64,000 nucleotides of DNA, taken from NCBI RefSeq assembly GCF_000661915.1, contig NZ_CP007509.1, positions 4,661,663 through 4,725,662 on the forward strand. Reading direction: 5' to 3'. The stretch is from Stutzerimonas decontaminans. Its GTDB lineage: Bacteria; Pseudomonadota; Gammaproteobacteria; Pseudomonadales; Pseudomonadaceae. Each line of letters starts with the position of its first letter. The first letter of the stretch is position 1. The notes under the pieces are model-generated. The model saw nothing but the letters and a program-made list of their open reading frames with translations, was not told the origin of the DNA and did no database searches. A program made the translations under genes and the position numbers. Shown here one piece after another: positions 57,121 to 64,000 of this stretch.

Positions 57121-59426
57121 GGCGCGGCCCTCCTGCGAGGCATAACGCGCAGCAGCCCCCACACGCTCATCGCGGCGAAGGCCACCACGATCACCTCACC
57201 CAACGTGTCGATGGCGCGGTAGTCCACCAGCACCACATTCACCACGTTGCGACCATGGGCCTCGAGATAGCTGGTCGCCGCATAGAACTCGGAGATCCGT
57301 CCATCCAGGGGCAATGCCACCGTGGCGGCCAATGCGACGAAGACCACCAGCGCGAAACCGGCCGAGAGCAGGATGTCCAGGCGCTTTTCCCGCGGCTCGC
57401 GGGTCGATGCAGCGCGCTCAGGCACCCGCAGCAGCAGCGCGACCAGAATCAGCACCATCAGCACTTCGACCGAGAACTGGGTGAGCGCAACGTCTGGCGC
57501 GCCATTGAGCAGGAAGATCAGCGCCGAGCCGAACCCCACCACGCCAACCGCGATCATGGCGCGCAGTAGCGATGGGGTGCGCGTCGCGGCAAAGGCACCC
57601 AGGCACATCAGCAGCAGCACGATGATCGAGGGCGCATCGAAGCGCCCGCCGGTCATGGCGATTAGCGGACGCGTTCCGCTGGCCAGCACGCCATAGCCGA
57701 TGATCAGCAGCACCGCTGCCGCGACCGTGGAGGTGTAGCGGTGCTGATCACCGTTCTGCAGAAACCGGGTGCAGCGTTCGGCCAGGCGCAGGAGGCCGGC
57801 GAATGCGGCGTTGAAGCCGAAATCGCCAAGCACCCGGGCCAACCCCTTGTTCAGTGACAGCGCATAGTGGATGCGATGCCAGTAGGCGATCAGTCCGCCG
57901 GCGAACGCGACCACGGTGGCGCTCAGCGCGAGCATCGGCGTAAAGCCGTGCCAGAGCGAGAAGGACAGATCCACGGTATGTCCGACCAGCACATCATTGG
58001 CCGGCTGGATCAGCCCGCGCACGAGGAAGTCAGGCGCCAGACCGAACAGGAAACCCAGCCCTCCCAGTACCAGCGGTCCGAGGTACAGGCCCAGGGTTTC
58101 CGGATGCTTGATCTCGCTGCGTGTCTTGCCGAGGTAATAGGGACGAATGGCCGCCACCCCGGCGATTGCGGCGAAAACCGCATTGACCAGAACCGCCACG
58201 GCGACCACCACCCAGCCTGAGGATGCGTTGAGCTGGCTCTCGAACAGGTATTCCTTGGTAATGAAACCCAGCGTCGGCGGCAGTCCGGCCATCGAGATCG
58301 CCGCCATGCCGGCCGCCAGGGTGGTCATCGGCAGGCGTCGGGCCAGCCCGCCGATCTTGCTCAGTCGGCCCTCGCCTACTGCATGGATGGTTGTTCCGGC
58401 GCAGAAGAACAGCGCCGCCTTGTACAGCGCGTGGGCGATGATGAAGGCAATCAGCGCGGTCACCGAGTAATCGCCGTCCAGCCCGATCAGCATCACCAGC
58501 ACCCCCAGCGAGCCCACGGTGGAATGCGCCAAGACCTCCTTGAAGCCATCAGTGGATAGCGCCCGTACCGCGGCCACCAACATGGTCAGGCTACCGACGA
58601 TCACCAGGGTCGAGCCAAAGGCAGGGATGCCCTCGAAGATGAGATCGAAGCGGGCCAGCAGGTACACCCCCAACTTGACCATGGTCGCCGAGTGCAGAAA
58701 GGCCGAGGCCGGCGCTGGCGCTTCCATGGCCTGCGGCAGCCAGAAATGAAACGGCAGCTGCGCCGACTTGGTGAAGGCGCCGAGCATGATCAGGATCATC
58801 GCCGGCACGGCCAGGGGACTGGCCAGCAGCTCCGGCGCACGCTGCGCCACTTCGGAGAGTGAGAAGGTACCCAGCGTGATGCCGATCAAGAGGATGCCGC
58901 CGAACAGTGCCAGCCCGCCGCCGCCGGTCACGATGAGCGATTGCAGCGCGGCCTTGCGTGCTTGCGCGCGGTGCGAGTTGAAGCCGATCAGCATGAACGA
59001 CAACAGGCTGGTCGCCTCCCAGAACACGAACATGACGATGAGGTTGTCGGACAGCACGGTCCCCAGCATGGCGGTCATGAACAACAGGATCAGGGTGAGG
59101 AAACGTGCAGCCTCCTCCTTCGGCGAATGCGAGAAGTAGGCGCCTGCGTAGATCGTCACCAGGGTGCCGATGCCGGTGATCAGGAGCACGAACAGCAGGG
59201 CGAAGCCATCAAGCCTCAGGGTCAGCGAGATGCCCAGTGCTGGCACCCACTCGAGGGTTTCGGTGATGGCACCGACCTCGGGAAGACTGGCGCCTTTCGC
59301 CAGAAAGAACAGGAACAGCCCGGCTGGCAACAGCGCAGCGACCCATCCCCCATGGGGAAAGGTACGGCTGACGATGAACCTGGCGAGGATCGCCCCCAGG
59401 AATGAAACGAGTAATGCAGCAAGCAC
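57117..59426 (-). CDS. mnhA: Mrp-type Na+/H+ antiporter subunit A
   Basis: 769-aa large subunit related to NuoL. Conserved FWEATSLLSFMLIGFNSH (key Glu), KSAQLPFHFWLPQAMEAPAPASAFLHSATMVKLGVYLLARF with channel Lys residues, and a C-terminal part with the MrpA-specific helices (LNGAPDVALTQFSVEVLMVLILVALLLR, VDYRAIDTLGEVIVVAFAA). GTG 59426 with GAGGA 7 bases upstream is preferred; an 18-residue extension is possible. First gene of a seven-gene operon in A-B-C-D-E-F-G order, all overlapping or nearly so. Exports Na+ in exchange for H+ under salt or alkaline stress. Confidence 0.95.
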   Translation of the reverse strand: MLAALLVSFLGAILARFIVSRTFPHGGWVAALLPAGLFLFFLAKGASLPEVGAITETLEWVPALGISLTLRLDGFALLFVLLITGIGTLVTIYAGAYFSHSPKEEAARFLTLILLFMTAMLGTVLSDNLIVMFVFWEATSLLSFMLIGFNSHRAQARKAALQSLIVTGGGGLALFGGILLIGITLGTFSLSEVAQRAPELLASPLAVPAMILIMLGAFTKSAQLPFHFWLPQAMEAPAPASAFLHSATMVKLGVYLLARFDLIFEGIPAFGSTLVIVGSLTMLVAAVRALSTDGFKEVLAHSTVGSLGVLVMLIGLDGDYSVTALIAFIIAHALYKAALFFCAGTTIHAVGEGRLSKIGGLARRLPMTTLAAGMAAISMAGLPPTLGFITKEYLFESQLNASSGWVVVAVAVLVNAVFAAIAGVAAIRPYYLGKTRSEIKHPETLGLYLGPLVLGGLGFLFGLAPDFLVRGLIQPANDVLVGHTVDLSFSLWHGFTPMLALSATVVAFAGGLIAYWHRIHYALSLNKGLARVLGDFGFNAAFAGLLRLAERCTRFLQNGDQHRYTSTVAAAVLLIIGYGVLASGTRPLIAMTGGRFDAPSIIVLLLMCLGAFAATRTPSLLRAMIAVGVVGFGSALIFLLNGAPDVALTQFSVEVLMVLILVALLLRVPERAASTREPREKRLDILLSAGFALVVFVALAATVALPLDGRISEFYAATSYLEAHGRNVVNVVLVDYRAIDTLGEVIVVAFAAMSVWGLLRVMPRRRAAP

Positions 59427-59700
59427 GGCGCCATCCTCTTGTCGGGGATTGCTGGAAACGGCTGCGTGTTTTGATAACAAAGGTAGTTCAAAGGATGCGC
59501 CGACGGCTGTTACCAGCTATGTCAGGCGCAGCGGCAGGCGGGGTACGAAGGCTGCGAGAGAAGGATGGCTGGCGGGACCCTGACGGGTCGCCAGCTCAGT
59601 GTTAACGGCGCTTGCAGCGGGGCAGGCGAAGACTGTCAGCGTGCCGGTCGGCACATCGAAACGCCGCCCGGGCGGGGTTGCCCGAACGCTTTTTCAATTG

Positions 59701-61068
59701 TTACTTGCCTATGCAGAAGCTCGAGAAGATGCGCCCGAGCAGGTCATCGGAGCTGAATGCGCCAGTGATCTCGCCCAGTGTCTGCTGTGCCAGACGCAGG
59801 TCCTCGGCGAGCAGCTCACCGGCGCCGGCCAGCGTCAGCTGGTCGTAACCGTGCCGCAGATGCTCGTCGGCCAGGCGCAGTGCATCGAGGTGCCGGCGCC
59901 GCGCGCTGAAGCTGCTTTCGGTGGTCTGCTCGTACCCCATGCACTGCTTCAGGTGTTCACGCAGCAGCTCGATGCCTTCGCCTGAACGCGCGCAAAGGCT
60001 TAGCGTCACATGCCCATCGGCGCTGACGCTCAGAGCAATCGCCTCTCCGCTGAGGTCGGCCTTGTTGCGGATCAGCGTTACCCTGCTCGGCTCCGGGCTG
60101 AAGTCCAGGAACTCGGGCCACAGCGCGAGCGGATCCTCAGCCTCTGGTGCGCTGGCGTCGACCATCAGCAAGATACGGTCCGCCTCGCCGATAGCGCTGA
60201 GGGCGCGCTGCACGCCGATGCGCTCGACCTGATCCTCGGTATCACGCAGGCCGGCGGTATCGACCACGTGCAAGGGCATGCCATCGATGAGGATGTGTTC
60301 GCGCAGCACGTCACGGGTGGTTCCGGCGATATCGGTAACGATGGCCGCCTCACGGCCTGCCAGCGCATTGAGCAGGCTGGACTTGCCGGCATTGGGCCGA
60401 CCGGCGATGACCACGGTCATCCCGTCACGCAGCAAGGCGCCCTGCCCTGCCTCACGCAACACTGTGGATAACTCTTCGCGCACGCCGTTGAGCTGTTCCA
60501 GCACGTGGCCATCGGCGAGAAAGTCGATTTCTTCTTCAGGAAAATCGATCGCTGCCTCAACGTAGATGCGCAGCTGAATCAGCTTTTCGGTCAGTTGATG
60601 CACCCGTCGCGAGAATTCGCCTTGCAGCGAGCGCACCGCATTGCGCGCCGCCTGGGTGGAGCTGGCTTCGATAAGGTCGGCAATGGCTTCGGCCTGGGCG
60701 AGATCGAGCTTGTCGTTGAGAAAGGCGCGCTCGCTGAACTCTCCGGGCCGCGCGAGTCGCACGCCGAGCTCGACACAACGTTGCAGCAGCATATCCAACA
60801 CAACCGGGCCGCCATGCCCCTGCAGTTCGAGCACGTCTTCGCCGGTAAACGAATGCGGTCCCGGAAAGAACAACAGCAGGCCTTCGTCGATCACTTCGCC
60901 GTCGTCAGCATGAAACGCGCCGTAGTGCGCATGCCGTGGCGTTGGCTCGCGGCCGCTCAGGGTAATCGCGATCCCTCTGGCACGCGGACCGGATACACGG
61001 ACGATGCCGACGCCTCCGCGGCCAGGAGCTGTGGCGACAGCGGCGATGGTGTCGCGAACTGGATTCAT
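59701..61068 (-). CDS. mnmE: tRNA modification GTPase MnmE
   Basis: 455-aa GTPase (TrmE), partner of MnmG. N-terminal formyl-THF-binding domain ([23 protein letters not shown]), G domain inserted in the helical domain: [39 protein letters not shown]-terminal CIGK carries the essential Cys. ATG 61068 is preceded by AAAGGAGGCCTC. Confidence 0.97.
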   Translation of the reverse strand: MNPVRDTIAAVATAPGRGGVGIVRVSGPRARGIAITLSGREPTPRHAHYGAFHADDGEVIDEGLLLFFPGPHSFTGEDVLELQGHGGPVVLDMLLQRCVELGVRLARPGEFSERAFLNDKLDLAQAEAIADLIEASSTQAARNAVRSLQGEFSRRVHQLTEKLIQLRIYVEAAIDFPEEEIDFLADGHVLEQLNGVREELSTVLREAGQGALLRDGMTVVIAGRPNAGKSSLLNALAGREAAIVTDIAGTTRDVLREHILIDGMPLHVVDTAGLRDTEDQVERIGVQRALSAIGEADRILLMVDASAPEAEDPLALWPEFLDFSPEPSRVTLIRNKADLSGEAIALSVSADGHVTLSLCARSGEGIELLREHLKQCMGYEQTTESSFSARRRHLDALRLADEHLRHGYDQLTLAGAGELLAEDLRLAQQTLGEITGAFSSDDLLGRIFSSFCIGK

Positions 61069-61098
61069 GAGGCCTCCTTTCTGGATGGCAGATAGCAA

Positions 61099-61120
61099 AA
61101 CGCCCCAATCAAGGGGCGTT
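61099..61120 (-). terminator. Terminator after yidC
   Basis: AACGCCCC-(6-base loop)-GGGGCGTT followed on the minus strand by TTTTGC, 22 bases after the yidC stop and 31 bases before mnmE. Confidence 0.8.
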
Positions 61121-61141
61121 CTGCATTTGGCTGTTGAGACG

Positions 61142-62812
61142 TCAGGCTGTCTTCGCCGCCGCCTCGATCTGCCGGGTAATGTACCACTGCTGGGCGATGG
61201 ACAGGACGTTGTTGACGACCCAGTACAGCACCAGACCAGCTGGGAACCAGAGGAAGAAGAAGGTGAAGATGATCGGCAACAGCTTCATCACCCGCGCCTG
61301 CATCGGATCCGGCGGTGTCGGGTTGAGCTGCTGCTGGATGAACATGGTCACGCCCATGATGATCGGCAGGATGAAGAACGGATCCTTGATCGACAGGTCG
61401 GTGATCCAGAACATCCAGGGCGCCTGGCGCATCTCGACGCTTTCCAAGAGTACCCAGTACAGCGCAAGGAAGACCGGCATCTGCACCAGAATCGGCAGGC
61501 AGCCGCCCAGCGGATTGATCTTCTCCTTCTTGTACAACTCCATCATCGCCTGGGACATCTTCTGGCGATCATCACCGAACTGCTCTTTCAGCGCCTGCAT
61601 CTTCGGCGATACCGCACGCATGCGCGCCATCGAACGATAGCTGGCGGCGGAGAGCGGGAAGAAGGCGAGTTTGATGATGATCGTCAGGACGATGATCGAC
61701 CAACCCCAGTTGCCCAGCAGCGCGTGGATATTTTCCAGCAGCCAGAAGATTGGCTGAGCGATGAACCAGAGGATGCCGTAGTCGACGGTCAGACGCAGAC
61801 CGGGCGACAGCTCTTCCAGCTTGTCCTGGCTCTTCGGACCGGCATACAGGGTGGCGCCGGTTTCACCCTGGGCGCCCGCTGCTACGGTGACCGCCGGGCC
61901 GGTGAAGCCGATGATGTAGTTGCCCTGGCTGTCCTTGCGGGTCTGCACCTGGTTGGTATCGTCGGCCTGAGGAATCCAGGCGGTGACGAAATAGTGCTGT
62001 AGCCAGGCGATCCAGCCGCCCTGAACGGTTTCGCGCAGGTTCTTGTCATCCATGTCGCCCATGGAAACCTTGCGATACGGCTCGTCCTTGGTCCACAGCG
62101 CCGCACCGAGGTAGGTGGCGGTGCCTGTGGCTGTGCTCGAGGACGGGTCGCCACTCTTGTCGCGCTTGAGCTGGCCGAACAGATAACCGGTCCAGGGCTG
62201 GTCGCTCTGGTTGTCGATCAGGTAGTTCACCTTCAACGCGTAGTTGCCACGCTCCAAGGTGAAACGCTTGATGTAGTTGACGCCGTCAGCGCTGTAGTTC
62301 AGGTCCACGACCAGCTGATCCTGGCCTTCGCCCAGCTGGTACTCGGTCTTCTCGCTGCTGTACTGAGGACGCCCGCTGGCCTTGTCCGGACCATCGCCGA
62401 TCAGCCCGCTCTGCGCCTCGTAGGTGCGCTCGCCACTGCGTTCGAACAGCTGGAACGGCACATCGGGACGATCCTGACGACGTGGAAATTGCGGCAGATG
62501 CAGCTCGACGATGTCACCACCACGCGGGTCGATGGCTACATCCAGCACATCAGTACGCACGCGGATCAGCTGGCTGCTCGGCGCCGTGGCCGGCAGGGCG
62601 CTAGCCTGTTGCTGACCAGCCACTGCTGGCACGTCATCGGCATTGCCTTCGCTGGTAGCGCTCGGACTGTCCGGAAGGGTCGGAACGCCAGGCTGGCTTT
62701 GCGCGGTTTCGGTCGGCAGTGCTGCCTGACCGTAGTCCTGATTCCATTGAAGAACCATCAGGTAGGCAACGACTGCTAATGCTACGAGCAGTATCGAGCG
62801 TTTGATATCCAT
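61142..62812 (-). CDS. yidC: Membrane protein insertase YidC
   Basis: 556-aa insertase that places proteins such as ATP synthase c subunit in the inner membrane. N-terminal helix [24 protein letters not shown], a large periplasmic beta domain (about residues 55-340), then the five-helix core. The core includes [27 protein letters not shown] with the hydrophilic-groove Arg, and [23 protein letters not shown]. Confidence 0.97.
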   Translation of the reverse strand: MDIKRSILLVALAVVAYLMVLQWNQDYGQAALPTETAQSQPGVPTLPDSPSATSEGNADDVPAVAGQQQASALPATAPSSQLIRVRTDVLDVAIDPRGGDIVELHLPQFPRRQDRPDVPFQLFERSGERTYEAQSGLIGDGPDKASGRPQYSSEKTEYQLGEGQDQLVVDLNYSADGVNYIKRFTLERGNYALKVNYLIDNQSDQPWTGYLFGQLKRDKSGDPSSSTATGTATYLGAALWTKDEPYRKVSMGDMDDKNLRETVQGGWIAWLQHYFVTAWIPQADDTNQVQTRKDSQGNYIIGFTGPAVTVAAGAQGETGATLYAGPKSQDKLEELSPGLRLTVDYGILWFIAQPIFWLLENIHALLGNWGWSIIVLTIIIKLAFFPLSAASYRSMARMRAVSPKMQALKEQFGDDRQKMSQAMMELYKKEKINPLGGCLPILVQMPVFLALYWVLLESVEMRQAPWMFWITDLSIKDPFFILPIIMGVTMFIQQQLNPTPPDPMQARVMKLLPIIFTFFFLWFPAGLVLYWVVNNVLSIAQQWYITRQIEAAAKTA

Positions 62813-62814
62813 GG

Positions 62815-63060
62815 TTACTCGGCCATCGGAGATGAATTGGAAGTGTTATGGGAAGGCACGGGATCGTAGCCACCGGGATTCCACGGGTGGCAGCGTCCCA
62901 GCCTGCGCAGACTCAGCCAGCCGCCACGCAACAGACCATGATTTTCGATGGCCTCGAGTGCATAGCAGGAGCAGCTTGGATAGAAACGGCAGTGACTAGC
63001 CATCATGGGGCTGATGGCGTACTGGTAGACCTTGATCGAAGCGATGGCCAATTTACGCAT
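62815..63060 (-). CDS. yidD: Membrane insertion efficiency factor YidD
   Basis: 81-aa protein (DUF37): [58 protein letters not shown], with the three conserved cysteines and the amphipathic N-terminus. Overlaps the end of rnpA by 8 bases and lies 2 bases before yidC. Confidence 0.96.
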   Translation of the reverse strand: MRKLAIASIKVYQYAISPMMASHCRFYPSCSCYALEAIENHGLLRGGWLSLRRLGRCHPWNPGGYDPVPSHNTSNSSPMAE

Positions 63061-63448
63061 GGGTGCTGTTGGCGGCTCCAGGTTCGACGGCGGTCTTGGA
63101 TGGGCTGCGTGACAGTCGCCTCCAAAGCTTGGCGAATTGCTTCGCCAGTTCGGGATTGTCCAGATCAGCCAATCCCTTGCGGGCGACGATCACGATGTCC
63201 CAGCCCGCCAGCTCCAACTGATGATGGCGAAAGGTCTCCCGTATCTGCCGCTTGATGCGGTTACGTTCAACCGAAAGCTTGACGCTTTTCTTGCCGATCA
63301 CCAGCCCGAGGCGGGGGTGTTGCAGATCGTTCTCTCGTGCCAACAGCAGGACATTCCTGCCAGGCACCTTACCGGAAGGGGAGTCGAAGACTGCCTTGAA
63401 TTGGCGGGGAGTCAGCAGTCGCTTTTCCCGGCCGAAGCCCCGACTCAC
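63053..63448 (-). CDS. rnpA: Ribonuclease P protein component
   Basis: 131-aa basic protein that with M1 RNA trims tRNA 5' leaders. GTG start at 63448. Signature [19 protein letters not shown] and the N-terminal [20 protein letters not shown]-terminal tail is low-complexity Ser/Ala-rich. Confidence 0.96.
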   Translation of the reverse strand: MSRGFGREKRLLTPRQFKAVFDSPSGKVPGRNVLLLARENDLQHPRLGLVIGKKSVKLSVERNRIKRQIRETFRHHQLELAGWDIVIVARKGLADLDNPELAKQFAKLWRRLSRSPSKTAVEPGAANSTHA

Positions 63449-63462
63449 TACCTGTTCCGATG

Positions 63463-63597
63463 TCAGACGGTCAGACGCTTACGGCCTTTGGCGCGACGAC
63501 GCGACAGAACTTGACGACCGTTCTTGGTGGCCATACGGGCACGGAAGCCATGGGTACGAGCGCGCTTGATGGTGCTGGGTTGGAAAGTGCGTTTCAT
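63463..63597 (-). CDS. rpmH: 50S ribosomal protein L34
   Basis: 44-aa ribosomal protein: starts [20 protein letters not shown] and ends KGRKRLTV. Fourteen bases separate it from rnpA. Very basic, as expected. It anchors the window to the origin region: dnaA reads away on the other side. Confidence 0.97.
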
Positions 63598-63656
63598 GGT
63601 GCGTTTACCTGGTGATCCATCGTGGGCCGGAATGGCCCCCTTTTAAGAGACCGGCG

Positions 63657-63685
63657 ATTGTAGAGAAGCTGCCAGGCCAGGTCAA
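63657..63685 (-). promoter_or_regulatory. Sigma70 promoter of rpmH-rnpA
   Basis: On the minus strand TTGACC, 17 bases, TACAAT, about 60 bases upstream of rpmH. A GGGGGCC/GGCCC stem-loop lies in the short leader near 63620-63642. Confidence 0.75.
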
Positions 63686-63705
63686 TTTCCAACCAGCCCC
63701 ATCGG

Positions 63706-64000
63706 GCTGAAAAAAATAAAAGGAAAAGAAATATAAGCTCTTAAGATGTAGTGCTTATGTATGTACAGGCCATTTTCTGTGGATAGATGGTTGCAGAGCA
63801 ATGCTGGCTTAGCGTTCAGCGAAATTGAACTGGGTGGGTAACCGGTGTCTGGGCGGTGCAGAGCTTCTGAGCAACCTGGGGATTAAATGAGGAGATATCC
63901 ACAGCGAAGTTCATGCCTAGCTTCCACACAGGCTTAAACACTGGCCTTAGGCGTGGTTATCAACAGGGCTCTGCTGAAGTTAGTTTCATATACAGAGCGC
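63706..64000. other. Replication origin region oriC (rpmH-dnaA side, cut by window end)
   Basis: AT-rich stretch at 63711-63760 followed by DnaA-box matches TGTGGATAG 63778-63786 (minus, one mismatch), ATATCCACA 63895-63903 (one mismatch) and TTATCAACA 63957-63965 (one mismatch). The rpmH-dnaA intergenic region is the known origin location in pseudomonads. The remaining sequence and dnaA are beyond the window. Only the left part of the origin can be described. Confidence 0.8.

Overview
The window is 64 kb of chromosome from a GC-rich gammaproteobacterium. Gene content and protein sequences point to Pseudomonas sensu lato, most likely the P. stutzeri (Stutzerimonas) group. The right end is the classic replication-origin neighbourhood: the atp operon, parAB, rsmG, mnmG, then mnmE-yidC-yidD-rnpA-rpmH running toward dnaA, which lies just outside. 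Nearly everything is chromosomal core. I see no phage, insertion sequence, CRISPR array, tRNA or rRNA.

Left part (1-13.6 kb): the start-proximal part of a large HPII-type catalase (katE, cut by the window edge), a metNIQ methionine uptake operon with a 143-bp palindromic element between metI and metQ, a zinc alcohol dehydrogenase, a VOC protein, a gamma-class carbonic anhydrase-like protein, oligopeptidase A with a YheV-type zinc ribbon protein and a DUF1835 protein, an acyltransferase, a radical SAM protein behind a LexA-box match, and a patch of short palindromic repeats.

Middle (13.6-37 kb): a complete aa3-type cytochrome c oxidase locus (coxB with fused cytochrome c, coxA, ctaG, coxC, a twin-TM protein, SURF1, a Sco-like protein, ctaA, ctaB/cyoE, SCO1). 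Next is an iron-uptake cluster of ECF sigma factor, FecR-type anti-sigma, TonB-dependent receptor and PepSY membrane protein, reading leftward, with a decayed second copy of the PepSY gene end beyond it. Then come small conserved proteins around a probable parS centromere site, a CobW GTPase, and a four-gene bacteriophytochrome operon (photoreceptor kinase, response regulator, hybrid kinase, heme oxygenase).

Right part (37-64 kb), all leftward: glmS, glmR, a LysE-type exporter, glmU, atpCDGAHFEBI, parB, parA, rsmG, mnmG; then an origin-like DnaA-box region; then a seven-gene Mrp (Mnh/Sha) Na+/H+ antiporter operon; then mnmE, yidC, yidD, rnpA, rpmH; then the rpmH-dnaA origin region, cut by the window end. 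The two DnaA-box regions share one architecture: three boxes or box-like sites sit at the same offset of 10,186 bp in both. The Mrp operon lies in the interval between them, and the end of its last gene, mnhG, runs into the boxes of the left copy.
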